Part shown: positions 12,006-23,929 of the stretch, one piece after another | Position numbering within the stretch: the first letter of the stretch is position 1 | Layout of the letters: every line of letters starts with the position of its first letter | Assembly (NCBI RefSeq): GCF_035046485.1 | Contig: NC_085138.1 | Coordinates: forward strand, 23,716,800-23,780,799 | Reading direction: 5' to 3' | DNA: 64,000 bases | From: Aedes albopictus | Taxonomy: Eukaryota; Arthropoda; Insecta; Diptera; Culicidae | Notes under the pieces: generated by a model | What the model was told of the DNA's origin: nothing | Seen by the model: the letters and a program-made list of their open reading frames with translations, nothing else | Databases searched by the model: none | Made by a program: the position numbers and the translations under genes

Positions 12006-15000
12006 ATACCTCTAAGAACTTCTCCTGAGATTCCTCCAGAAATTCCTCCAAAAATCCTCCAGTAATTTCTTCAAGAATTCCTTCAGGTATTGCTCCAGAG
12101 ATTTTTCCAAGTTTTCTCCCTAGATTCCTTGATTCATTCCTTCAGTGGTTTCTCCAGTAGTTCGTCCAGAGATATCCTCACGAGCTTTTCGAATAATTCG
12201 TCCAGGGATTCCTCCAGAAATTTTACCAGGGTTACCTCCTGAGAATCCTTCTGCGATTCCTCCTGGAATTCCTACAGGAATTCCAAAGTTTCCTCCACGA
12301 ATTCTTCCAAGGCTTTCGTCTCGAATTCCTTCAGGAATACCTCCAGGGTTTCCTCCACAGACTTCTCCATGGATTCTTCTAAGAATTCCGTGCGAGAGTT
12401 CTCCAGGTATTCCTTCAATGATTTCTCCAGGTATTTCTCCAGGGATTACACCATAAATTCCTACAGGGTTTCTTTACAATTCCCTCTAGGGGTTCCTCCA
12501 AGAATTTCTAAACGAGCTCTAAAAGGACCAGCAATTTCTATAGGAATTACTACAGGATTTTTTGCAGAATTTCCTCTAAGAATACGTCGACGGATTTCTC
12601 CACAATTAGTCTTAAAGCTCCTTCAAGAATGCCTCTGGGAATTCCTCCAGCAATTTCATTAGGGATTTCAACATGATTTTTTTTTCAGATATTCCTCCAT
12701 GATTTCCGAACGAATTTCGTGCAAGAATTTCTCTAGGGATTCCTCCCGAATTCCCCTTAAAGTTCCTTCAGGAATGCCTCTAGCAAATCCTGCAGAAACT
12801 CATGAAGGGACTCCTCCAGTAATTCCTTCAATGACTCCTCCGGAAATTTCGTAACAGATTAATCCAGGAATACCTGCACGAATTCTTCAAGAAATTTCCT
12901 TCTCAGGAATCCATTGAAAATTTCTCTAAGGGCTCCTACAAGGATTGCCCCAGAAATTCAACTGTGATTGTTCAGCAATTCCTACACCAATTTCTCCAGT
13001 GATGCCTCGAGGTATTCCTCCCATAATTGCTCCAGAGATTTAGTCAATAACTCTTCCAAGCATTCTTCTAAAAATTCCTTACAAGATTTCTCCAGCAACT
13101 CTCCTAGGGATTACTTCAGAAGCTCCCTCAGGAATTCTTCTGACGATTTCTGTGGGATTTCTCTAAGAATTTCTCCAGGAGTTTCTCCTGGGATTCCTAA
13201 GGGAACTTCTCCAGGCATTTCAACGGAAATTCCTCCTAAAAGGGTCCTTCACTAATTTTCCATGGATCTCTTAAGGAAATTCTCTAAGGATTCCTCCAGG
13301 GATTCAATGAGGAATTTCTCCAAATCCTATTTCCACAGCTATCCCTGAAAAAATTCCTGAAAAAATCCCAAGAGAAGTTCTTTGAGGTATCCCTGGAGGA
13401 AACTCAGGAGCAATTCCTTGAGGACTCTCTGGAAGGAATTCCTGAAAGAATCTCTTCTGGAGGAATAACCGAAGTAATTTAGTAATCGCTAAAGCACTTT
13501 CTGGATAAATCCCTAGAAAATCTCATGAAGGAATTCCTGAAGATTTCCCTGGAAAAATCTTAGAAGGAATCCCTGGACGAATCTCTGGAGAAATCCTTGG
13601 AGGAATCCCTGAAGGAATTACTGGTGAAATTCCTGGAAGAGCCTCTGGCGAAATTGATAATAGAATTCCTAGAGGATTTTGGTTTGAATCCTGGGAAGAA
13701 TGCGTGGAAAAACATCTGTAAGAATTCCAGGACAAAAATCCTGTAGCAAACCCTGGAGCTAACTCTGCAGGAGTCTCTGGAGGAATTCATTGAATATTTA
13801 TTCTGCCAAAGATTCCCTTAAGAATTTTTCCAGCGATTCCTCCAAAATTCCTCCAAGAATTTCTCCAAGGATTCCGCCAGCCATTTTTTCAGGGATTGCT
13901 CTACGAGCTCCTAAAGGAATTCCCTTCAGAGAATTCTTCTGAAATTCCTCCAAGGACTCCTGCAAAGATTGCCATAAAAATTCCAAGAAGATTTCAGGAA
14001 TTCATACATCAATTTCTCCAGTGATGCCTCAAGGTATTCCTCCAGGAATTGCTCCAGGAATCTCTCCATGGATTCGTTTATGAATTCCTGAAAGAATTTC
14101 TCTAAAGATTCCTCCTCTTCAAAGGATAAAGGGATCACTCCAAACATTCCTCCAGAAATTCCCATACAATTCCTCCATAAACTTTAACAGAAATTCTGCA
14201 AGGGTATCTTTCAGAATACCACCATGATTTCTGCCAGAAATCAATGCTAGAAATCTCGATTTCTCTGGGAATTTCTCCAGGTATAATTCTAGGAATATCT
14301 CCAGGCATTCCCAAGGTATTTCGTATAAATTCCTTCAGGATTTTTTTTAAGGAATTCTCCACGAATTGCTCCTGAAATTCCTCCAAAGATTCGTCCAGAG
14401 AAAAGTGGTTTCGGTATAAATTTCTGCAGAGATTCCTCCAGGATTTGTTTTTCAAGGACTCCTCCAGGAATTCTTCCAAGGAATCTGCCAGGGATTTTTC
14501 TAGGTATTCTTCCAGTAATTCTTCCCGAAATTTTCCAAAGCATTTTTCCATGAATCTCCCCAGAAATTCCATTTAAAGTGCTTCCAGGAAGATTGCTTCA
14601 GAGATTCCGCCGAGGATTCCTCCATGAATTCCTTCTGGAATTCTCTGTAGAGTTCCTCCACGGATTCTTTCAGCAATTCTTCAAGGGATTCCTCCATGAA
14701 TTCCTTCAAGGATTCCTCCAGGGGTTCCTTTAGGTGTCCTCCAGGGATTCTTCGATTAATTCTTTCAAAAGTTCCTCCCGTTATTCCTCGAGAAATTTCT
14801 CCTGAAAGTCATCTAGTGATTTCTTCACGAATTTGTCGATTAATTCCTTCAGGAAATTCTCCAAGGATTACTTCAGGAATTAATCTAGGGATTCCTCCAT
14901 GAATTCCTCCAGGAATTTTTCCAGGGATTTCTCCAAGGGTTTCCTTCAGAGAATCCTCCAGGAATTCCTCCAGGGATTTCGTCAAAAAATCCTTCAGCGT

Positions 15001-17120
15001 TTCCTCCAGGAATTCTTCAAAGGTTATTCCAAGGTTTATTGCACAAAGTCCTCCAGGAATTCATCCAGAAATCCTCTCAAGGATCCCTCCAGGGATTCCT
15101 TAAGAGATTCTTTAAAGGTTCCTTTACCCTCCGTGTGCATTACGATCATGTTTGACCCCAAACATACACTACGTCAGCGAGTTGTTCCCAACGCGATTCA
15201 TTAGCAAGGTTGACAAATTCTTCTTGGGATTACTCTTGGGATTCCTCCAGGGAATTCACCAGGTTTTCTCCGAGTATTACTTCAGGAGTTTTGCCAGGTA
15301 TTCTTCCAGGAACTGCTACAGAGATTATTCCTCCAGTAGAGATTCTTCCAGGAATTCCTTCAGAGATTCCTCAAGGAACTCCTCCAGAGTTTCCTCCAGA
15401 GTTTCCTCCAGAGTTTCCTCCAGGGATACCTCCAAGAACTCCTTCAAGGATAACTATGGGAAAAGGAACTGGAGGAATTCCTCATGGAATCCCTAGATGA
15501 ATTCCTCATGGAATCCCTGGATGAATTCCTGGAAGATTTCCTTAAGGGATCCATGGAATACTAGTGAAGAAAATTCTTGAAGGAATTTTTGATAGAATCC
15601 CTGGAGGACGAATTTTCGTAGGAATCTCTGGACGAATACCTGGAAGATTTTCTTTAAGGGATCCATGGAATACTAGTGAAGGAATCTCTTGAAGGAATTC
15701 TTGATAGTATTCCTGAAGAACGAATTTTCGTAGGAATACCTAGAGGAATTCCCGAAGAATCCCTGGTGAAATTCCTGGAGGAAATTCTGAAGGAATTCCT
15801 GAAGCACTTCTTGGAGGAATTCCTGGAGAATATTTTAGAAAAAATCCTACAGAATTCATCAGAGGAATTTCTGAGCGAACTCCTGAAGTAATCCCTGGGA
15901 GAGTTCCTGGAGAAATCCCTGAAGGAATTTCTAAAAAAATGCCTGCAGCAATTACTGACTAAATCTTTGGAGCAATCCCTGGAGGAATACCTCGAGGCAT
16001 CACTGGAGAAGTTGATGTAGAAATTGCTGAAAAATCACTGTAGAATTTCTGGAGCAATCCTTGTAGAAGTCGCTAGAGCAATTTCTGAAGAATTTCTCGA
16101 GAGAATTCCATGAAGAATTCGTACAGGTATTCCTGGATTAATCTGTTACGAATTTTCTGGAGGAATCCTTAAAGGAATTTCTGGAGGAGTTCCTGGATGA
16201 ATTTCTGGTGGATTCCTAGAGGCATTCCTGGAGGAAGGGAATGCTGGAGAAAACCCTAGAAGAATTCCTGCACGAAATTTTGCCGGAACTCCTGAAGGAA
16301 TCCGTGAAAGAATCCATGTAGTAATCACTAAAGAAATTTCTGGAGGTATCCTTTGAGGAATTCCTGGCGAATTTCCTGAAGGAATTGTTAAGGAAATTCT
16401 GGAGGAATACTTAGAGGAATTCCTGGAGGAAGTTTGGAAGAATTCCTGGAGGAAACTCTGCAGGAATTCCTGGACCAAAAAAAATCTGATAGAATCCCTG
16501 GAGAAATTCTTGAAGGAATCTCTAGAGGCATTCCTGGGGAAGCTTTCAGAGGAATCCCTAGATGTATTCCAGGAGGAAATTCTGCAGGAATTCTTGTAGT
16601 AATCCCTGGAGAAATTGCTGGTCCTTTTGAGTCCCTTGAGAAATTCTTGGAGGAACCCCCACAGGAATCTCTGGAGGAAATCTAGAATCTCCGAAGTAAT
16701 TTTGGAGGAATCGCTGGAAAAATTCCTTAGGAAATGTTTGGAGGAATCCCTGGAGCAATCTTTGGAGGAATCCCTGGAAGAATTTCCGGAGAAACTCCTG
16801 CGGGAATTCCTCAAAAGAAGCTAATAAAATTATCCCTAATTGAATTTTTGTAGTTTCTCCTTCTGTAGAATTTTCCAAATGATTTCAGGATAAATTTTCT
16901 GGAAAACTCTTTAAAAAAAACCCCATATGAGGTTTTGCAAGAAATTCCTAAGGAATTCACAGATGAACATCCAAATGATCTTCCTGAAAAATGTTCTTGA
17001 AAAAAACCTGACGACACTTCGAATGAACTCACGGAATAGTTCTTTGTTGAACCTCTAAAAAACCCTTACAAAAAATCCTAAGTAATTTTTGGAAGAATTC
17101 TCGAAGAAACTGCTGGAGTA
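12006..17120. repeat. 12-bp degenerate satellite, right arm
   Basis: Mirror of the satellite at 5040-10162. All open frames here are mirror copies or satellite translations. No gene is supported. Confidence 0.85.
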
Positions 17121-17760
17121 ATCGGGGCCGGATCACAACGTCCGAGGCCATACTGTCCCGGTCATCAAGTCGCGTTTTTTTGCGAAATAACGTCCAAAAG
17201 TTTAGGTGCGTCATGATATCCTATGTGCCTTCTTTCCTTGGACTTATCGGAGTAATCGTTGAAGGAACTCCTGTTGGAATTACCGAAAGATCCCTACAGA
17301 AATTTCCAACCATTAGCTACCTCAATTGCGACTTTGAATACTTTAGCGAGGTCTACACCAATGTTTGCAGAGCAGCTCATAAATAAGTTTGGTAAACACT
17401 CTCAGACGAAGATCTGCACAAATTCTTTTGATAAAAACCGAGTTATTTCTGCAGGCACTTTAAAACATCCAAAATCAGTGATTTTCTATTTCGATTTTCT
17501 CGAACTACTCCCAAAATCTTAATTTCATTCCGGAATCCTAATTGAGCATTGCGTAGTTGCTTTTGAAACTTGACCAAAACTACAAGGTCCCAAGTAGAGA
17601 CAGAGACAGAGCACAAAGTGCTGCGAATATTAGTCATGTTTAATGAGATAGGTTGAACATGATCGAAGATGCTACATCCTGCTCTTACCTAATTGTTTGG
17701 CGAATGAGTAAGAGTCAGGAAGCAGCAGCTTCAATCAAGGACAACCTATTTCATCAAAAA

Positions 17761-17937
17761 GGAGTATTGTGAAACGAATAAATTACGGCAGACTTCAGTG
17801 GGCTGGGCACGTAGTGCGAATGTCAAAAGAAAGAATAATAACGAAAAAAATATTCAGCATGGAACCAGGTAATGGTCGATGACTACATGGACGTCTGCGC
17901 AAGTGCTGGCTACACGTGGTTGAAAAAGACCTGAGAA
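17761..17937 (+). mobile_element. LINE reverse-transcriptase tail fragment (right arm)
   Basis: Plus-strand mirror copy of 4222-4398 with the same INYGRLQWAGHVVRM motif and the same in-frame stop before LHGRLRKCW. The shared stop shows that the fragment was already broken before the arms were duplicated or homogenised. Confidence 0.7.
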
Positions 17938-19029
17938 TTATTAAATGCTCGTCGAAACAGGAGGAACAGCGTCCAAGACCGACGAAGATTGTGCTGTACT
18001 ATCGTTCAAAGCTGGAGTAAAGTTACTTCATAGCTAATAAGATTCCTTCCAGGATCACCAGCTCACTATTAACATTATCGCGAACCTCCAGGTATTGGCA
18101 ACAACAGTTTTATTCTGATGTTTCCCATCCTCCAAGAGGATGCCGGAATAATAACATAGCCTAACCAAGCCTCTCAGGCTGATAGCCCCAGTTACTGTCT
18201 ACCAAAATCCAACCCTCTTCCCGAAATTATCATGAGCTTCCCAGAACCATTGGGACTACAAAAAGCATTCAACTGAACACCTTTCCGAACACACAGCGGC
18301 GTCGTTCTTTTCACTCATGCGCCAGCGCGCCATTCTGTTGTTGTTCGGCGCGGGGAATCAAGTAGCCGTGTGCGCGAAGTAAACATGACGCTAGTTTCAC
18401 AGTCACAGTGGGGTCAAGAGAGCTAATATCTGATGCACTTGCTGAAGCAAATTTATGATGCAAAACTGTGCATTCAAATCGAAATTGCAGAAAAATGACA
18501 AGAGTTAGGAGTTTGGTGTCAAAGAACGAATTGTAGGGCGAATCAAGGCGCTCAACTTTGTCTAAGGAAAAAAATAAGTTAATTACGCATTTTTTAGAGT
18601 TAATCGACAAAAACAGATAAAAAATCACTCACATTTCACTTTTTTGCTCTTAAAAAGTGAGTAAGTAACAAAAACTTGCATGTTCGAAGATGACATGCAA
18701 TAGCAAATTTCATAATCTTTCGAACGGTGCTGAGAGATCTTGAAAAAGTTAAACCGTTTTCATGTTATTGCCGTTTTATTAAAAGCATTGTCAAAGTCAT
18801 GAAAAGTTTAATAACTTCGTAATGGTTGAGACTTGACCATATGCGTAGAACATTTTTTTTCATCAAATATCATCCTTAATCACCCCCTGAAATATTCTGG
18901 GTAAGGAACCCAACACCCTGTATAATGAGATACGTACAACTGCCTGACTGATTAGCGAAAAGTACCCAAAATGGAAACCCCAACCCAAATAGTTCCACAC
19001 CCCATATATTTTCTCTTTTATAATCATAC

Positions 19030-19282
19030 CACAGACAAACAGACGTAACACTTCGGACATTTTTCGAATCAAATCATAGTCTAGGAAACATTTTCGCCCA
19101 ATGCTAAAATGACTGAGTTTGGCCGACCATCAACTAGGTGGCGGTAGTGTGCAAACGTCAAACTCGAGCAAAAACGATGCGAGCGCCACGGTTGGTCAGT
19201 TGGCCAACTATCAAATTTTTAAATAGACCGTTAAATCGGTGTACGATGCAAAATATCAGAGTGTTACGTCTGTTTGTCTGTG
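19030..19282. mobile_element. 253-bp MITE at the transposase splice donor
   Basis: Terminal inverted repeats of at least 20 bp: CACAGACAAACAGACGTAAC at the left end and its complement at the right end. The element is flanked on both sides by ATCATAC (19023-19029 and 19283-19289), a 7-bp direct repeat. On the minus strand the right copy is GTATGAT, the first seven bases of the transposase intron. The element therefore sits at intron position +8 and has duplicated the splice-donor sequence. No coding capacity. Confidence 0.8.
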
Positions 19283-19289
19283 ATCATAC

Positions 19290-20328
19290 CTTTAACAAAA
19301 GCGCGAGCTGGAGAATCACAGATGAAACAACGAATCTTAACCATTACGGTGTGACCATTAACGGGAACCCCATTTTGGATCAAAGGTATTGCTTCATTCA
19401 CGAATGGTGTTAAGAATGCATTAAGATCTGTCGGTTTTGTTTTCCCCAAAAAAATTCCAATAGGCAACGGTGTTAATTCCGGCATTTCAAAAACGTTGCA
19501 AAGAATTGGCCAAAGTTGAAATTTTGAGCTTTTGTGTATGGGCAAGCCATCGATGTTGATATTGATACTAATGCTCAAATCACTTGATAAATTTTCGAAC
19601 CACTTTTCAATGCAAGTCACTAGTCCATGGTGCCAATATTTGCCGCCTGGGATCTCATAGCAAAGTTGTCCAATATTCGGAGGTGTTTCGAGAAGGGTCC
19701 TTGGGTCCGATGGTAAGCAGGTATCGTTGTAGTTGTCTTTTAGCACTCCTAGCAAATCTTTTATCGCATTGTGGTTTATGTTATGTCGGAGAGACCACAA
19801 TCTTAGAGCTTCACGGGATTTTCCGGATCCTAAGCTCGACGATTCACAATGCAGGTCAACTCGCTGTTCCTCTAATAAGATACCGTTTGAGTTGTCTGCT
19901 ACGGCAGTTGAATGCTGGAGCTGTCCTGGGATTTCTGGAACAGAATTATCAGGCATTGGATTTGATGGAATCGATGGTAAACTGACAAAAGCTGGTTCAG
20001 TATTCGTAGCCAATGTCCCAGAGGAGGTAGTTAGACCTTGACCTGTAATTTGATAATTTTGTTAAATTTACAATAATAATTAGAACTCAACACATTTTCA
20101 TACCTGCTACCGTTGCTTTCTTGATGGCTGCTGATAGGACTGGATTTCTCGCTGTGTTTCGCTTTACATGTAACTTATTGAACATGAACCGATATTTTTC
20201 ACTTGCCAACTTCAGTTTTCGGTAATATGTGCTACTTTTTTTGTATTTTTTGAATGAAATATCCATGTTTCTGAAGTAATGATCTGTGACTTCGACTGAA
20301 TTGAAGTTTTCGTTTATGTTTGAGCGAT
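19290..20328 (-). CDS. tnp2/CACTA-like transposase, N-terminal and central exons
   Basis: Two minus-strand exons, 20328-20104 and 20042-19290, separated by a 61-bp intron (GTATGA...TTACAG). They join in frame (GTA GCA G|GT CAA) and continue after donor AAAG|GTATGAT at 19290/19289 into the exon at 2346. The first exon follows TTTTTATTAG and enters with one base owed, so an upstream start exon exists but was not found. The protein shows a lysine-rich N-terminal segment, a low-complexity Ser/Pro linker, then a transposase core: LWSLRHNINHNAIKDLL, an HIDG-like INIDGLPIHKSS followed by FQLWPILCNV, PLPIGIFLGKTKP, and FICDSPARAFVKG. The Asp residues in NIDGLP and ICDSPAR are likely parts of the catalytic acidic set. 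The total readable protein across the three exons is about 720 residues, with no stop. Confidence 0.8.
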
Positions 20329-20866
20329 CTAATAAAAACAAAATTATAAATTATTTGTTTATGTTGATTAACATTTTAATAAACGTTTTGGCAATCATAG
20401 ATGATTATTCATCGTATTATACTGTTGTTTTAATTCTATTCAACGTTCTTGGTATAAACATTTATTAACAGTTTGTAGTTACATCACTTCAGCTAGTAGT
20501 TAAGCTATGATTTTGCTGCTGTATGAGATGATTATATAAACTCTGTTCACCATTATATCAACATGTTTGGCATTTTTTGGAACACATTGAATAATCGCTT
20601 CCAAATTAATAGAACCCGCTTTTCATAGATTGTTTATTAAATGAATGGGAAGCGATCTAATCCAATTTTTAAACAACGTTTTATAAACTGTTATTCGATA
20701 AGTTTTTCACACATCAACAACAAGTGGAACTAAAGCGAATGTATGGAGTGTAAGAAACATTTAATCGCTTCGTTATGCAATCTACATTATTGTTCAACTT
20801 CCAGCGCTTTTATAAAACAATTATTCAACACGATTGCTTATCAAAGGCTCCAAATTGTTTCTTGGG
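20329..20866. other. AT-rich non-coding sequence upstream of the transposase exons
   Basis: No coding segment, inverted repeat with clear ends, or RNA gene was recognised. It may hold the first exon or promoter of the minus-strand transposase gene. Confidence 0.4.
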
Positions 20867-20867
20867 T

Positions 20868-23770
20868 TCCCTTACTTTACCTTACCTTACCGGTCAGACT
20901 AAGGCTTGAGTGGCCTCTGCTGTACATACCTAATCTCCATTGTACTCGGTCCATGGCTGTGTATCTCCAGTTCCGCACTCGGCGAAGGGTCCGCAGATCG
21001 TCCTCCACTTGATCGACCTACCTAGCTCGTTGCGCACCACGCCTTTTTTTACTGGTCGAATGACTCTCGAGAACCATTTTGGTCGGGTTCAGTGAATCAA
21101 AATTCAAGCATCGCGCAACAACAATGACAATGTCGCAACCTGTATTTGTTGCAACAAACAAACCCATGCGACATAAATTTGTCCCACCTTGAAAATAATG
21201 GGATTAACATCGTACACCACGAGTTTAGAGATTTTTAAGCCTTGCATTGCGATTTTCGAACGGTAACTTCGAGTCGGTAAACACTGCAACTCTGGTGAAG
21301 CTCTATCATCAAACAGTTTCGACTTTGGGTTAGCAATAATTGATTATTCACGAGTTAAAAAGTACGCAACAAATTCAGCTTCCGTTTTGTCTGCAACAAA
21401 AAATTTCGAGATCATGTCATTATCTGTTACCAGTAGGGATAAAGAGAAATCGTCGCACCTTCTTTGTTGCTTGTTTTGTGCCTCTTTTGTCTGACAATTC
21501 TCTTCACTGGTCGGGTTGCTATCCGACATCCGGATCACGTGACCCGTTCACCGTAGCCTCCCGATTTTCGCGGTGTGGACGATGGTTGGTTCTCTCAGCA
21601 GCTGATGCAGCTCGTGGTTCATTAGCCTTCTCCAAGTCTGGTCTTCCATCTGCACTCCGCCGTACATGGTACGCAACACCCTTGGAAAACTCCAAGGGCG
21701 CATAGAGTCCATGTTTCGTGCCCATAGAAGACTACCGGTCTAATCAGCGTTTTGTAGATACATAGTTAACTTCGTGTGACGGCGAACTTTATTCGATCGT
21801 ATAGTTCTGCAGAGTCCAAAGTAAGCTCGATTTCCTGCCACAATGCGTCTTGAATTTCTCTGCTGGTGTCGTTGTCAGCGGTCACCAGTGAGCCCAAGTA
21901 CACTAATTCTTCAACCGCCTCCCTGGAGTCCTTTGCCATCATGTACTTTGTCTTCGACACATTAATGACTAATGCGATTCGCCTGGCTTCACTCTTCACT
22001 AGTCGGATGTACGTTTCCGCGATTGTCTCAAATTTGCGAGCTATAATATCATCAGCGAAACCAAGCAGCTGAACGGACTTCGTGCAAATTGTTCCACTCG
22101 TGTTTATCCCTGCCCTCCTTATAAAGCAATATTGAACAGCAAGCACAAAATACCATCACTCTGCCGTAACTCGAAGGGACTCGAGAGAGTTCCTGATACT
22201 CGAACTACGCACATCACTCTATCCATCCGTTGCCTAGATCAATCGTATCAGTTTATCCGGAAATCCGCACTCTTGTATAATCTGCCATGGCTGGTCTCGA
22301 TCGATTGCATCATACGCCGATTTGAAATCGATGAACAAGTGATGTGTGGGCACGTTGTATTCGCGGCATTTCTGCAACACCTGGCGGATGGCGAACATCT
22401 GGTCCGTTGTAGCGCGTTCACCCATGAATCCAGCCTGATATGGCCCCACGAATGCAATCGGTGATGGACGGCGACATACAATTTGAGAGAGTACCTTGTA
22501 GGCAGCGCTCAGTAGTGTGATCGCGCGATAGTACCCGCAATCCAAACTGTCGCCTTTTTGTAGATATCTTCCATCCCTTCCTCCGGTAATGCTTCCCCCT
22601 CTAAAATCTTGGTAATGACCCACTGTAGTGCTCTCACCAGTGCTTCTTCACCGTATTATAGTAACTCGCCTGGTAGTTGATCTACTCCACCGGCTTTGTT
22701 GTTTTTCAATCGGCCTACCCCCTCCCCAATCTCTTGGGGGTTAGGGGTTGGAAATTTTTCGTCCTGCGCACGTACTCCTAGATCTGTTACTACGCCACCT
22801 TCGGTGCTTGCAACGTAATGCTGCCGCCACCACTCGGCCACCTCACGCTCGCTCGTGAGAATATTCCCGTGATTATCTCGGCTTGTGGCACGAAGCCTCT
22901 GCGCGAGCGGTTCAGGTTCTCGTAGAACTTCCGTGTGTCTTTAGCGCGGTACAGCTCTTCCATAGCTTCGCGATCTCGTTCTTCCTGCTGGCGCTTCTTC
23001 ATCCGGAAGACTGAGTTCTGCCTGTTCCGCGCCTGTCTATAATGTGCCTCATTCGCTCTCGTACGGTGTTGCAGCATTCTCACCCATGCTGCATTCTTCT
23101 CGTTTTTCAACTGTTCACATTCGCCATCGTACCTACCAGTCGTTTCTGTGATTCGGAGTCACGAAGGCTAGTGTTGTAGCTGAGGTACTACCAGATCGGA
23201 TGTCCCTCCAGCCATCTTCAAGTGTAGCTGCGCCAAGCTGCTCTTCCGTTGGTAGGGACACTGCTAACTGCTGCGCGTAGTCTTGGGCCACTTCTTTGAG
23301 AGCATACAGCGACTAAGCAGTGATCCGAATCTATATTCGCGCTGCGGTATGTGCGGACATTGATTATATCCGAGAAAAATTTACCGTCGATTAAAACGGT
23401 GTCGATTTGGTTTTCTGTTTGATGGTCGGGTGATCTCCAGGTGGTTTTGTGGATATTTTTGCGGGGGAAAAAAGTGCTTCGGACTACCATACCACGGGAG
23501 GCTGCAAAGTTTACGCATCGCTGGCCGTTATCATTCGATACGGCGTGCAGGCTGTTTCGCCTGATTACCGGTCGGTACATTTTCTCCCTTCCTACCTGCG
23601 CGTTCATGTCGCCGACAACGATTTTCACGTCACGCGGCGAGCAACCATCGTATGTTTGCTCTAACTGCGCGTAGAACGCTTCTTTCTCGTCATCATGTCT
23701 CCCTTCATGTGGACAATGGACGTTGATGATGCTGTAGTTGAAGAAACGGTCCTTAACTCTCAGTGTCTGG
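20868..23770 (-). mobile_element. 5'-truncated LINE (non-LTR retrotransposon) with endonuclease and reverse transcriptase remnants
   Basis: Read on the minus strand from 23770 it begins inside an apurinic-type endonuclease (VHCPHEGRHDDEKEAFY, GDMNAQVG, then QIDTVLIDGKFF and SDHCLVAV). A linker (AWVRMLQHRTRANEAHY...) follows, then the reverse transcriptase: LKNNKAGGVDQLPGELL, YRAITLLSAAYKVLSQI, QAGFMGERATTDQMFAIRQ, FIDFKSAYDAIDR, and the catalytic FADD motif near 22046-22057. After that come VEELVYLGSLVTADNDTS and the tail RLRWTGHVIRMSDSNPTS. Several frameshifts and stops break it, so it is a pseudogene. The 3' end carries GGTAA repeats (20870-20893), as many LINE tails do. A 447-bp insertion interrupts the tail. 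Clade not determined. Confidence 0.85.
21059..21505. mobile_element. 447-bp insertion in the LINE with an 8-bp target duplication
   Basis: ACTGGTCG occurs directly on both sides (21051-21058 and 21506-21513). Removing the insert and one copy restores the LINE reading frame across the gap, from SNPTS straight into KKRRGAQRAR and VEDDLRTLRRVRNWRY. The insert has no long open frame. Its two ends share only weak inverted similarity, so the family is uncertain; an 8-bp duplication is typical of hAT-type elements. Confidence 0.7.
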
Positions 23771-23929
23771 TTGGTCTATGCGATAGATGCGATACGATTA
23801 GGAACTCTCAATGCAAAGGTTAAGGTTTCAATTCTCGTTCGTTTAGGAAGTTATCATGATCTGATCATATCCTCAAACTACTGTTTTTATCTTGGATCTT
23901 TGGATTACTAACAATACTGAAGTTTTGAT

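Larger units (their letters stand above)
3239..18920. mobile_element. 15.7-kb palindromic (foldback-type) element in the transposase intron
   Basis: A giant inverted repeat. Base x in the left arm pairs with base 22159-x in the outer part and about 22168-x in the inner part; the change comes from one 7-bp and one 1-2-bp indel. Arms run about 3239-10162 and 12006-18920, separated by a 1.84-kb spacer. Both outer ends read CAGGGTGTTGGGTTCC going inward. They are flanked by TATA on each side (left 3235-3238, right 18921-18924), which fits a TA or TATA target duplication. The outer 1.8 kb of each arm is ordinary mixed sequence with a LINE tail fragment. The inner part is a degenerate 12-bp satellite. 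No transposase is encoded, so the element would be non-autonomous. Small open frames mirrored between the arms translate to identical peptides over long stretches, so the arms are nearly identical. An assembly origin for the mirror copy cannot be excluded from sequence alone. Confidence 0.85.
12006..18920 (-). repeat. Right arm of the 15.7-kb palindrome
   Basis: Reverse complement of 3239-10162, ending at CACCCTG (18920) and flanked by TATA. Differences from the left arm found by comparing mirrored open frames are few: the missing 7-bp segment near 16235, and a 1-2-bp difference near 13156 that changes one spurious frame. Confidence 0.85.

Noticed and set aside
5282..16878. Many open frames of 60-222 codons in the 5-17-kb region, present in mirrored pairs
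   Set aside because: They are translations of the 12-bp satellite, open in several frames at once, with low-complexity [S/F]LEE or NSSRDSSR-type peptides and no domain.
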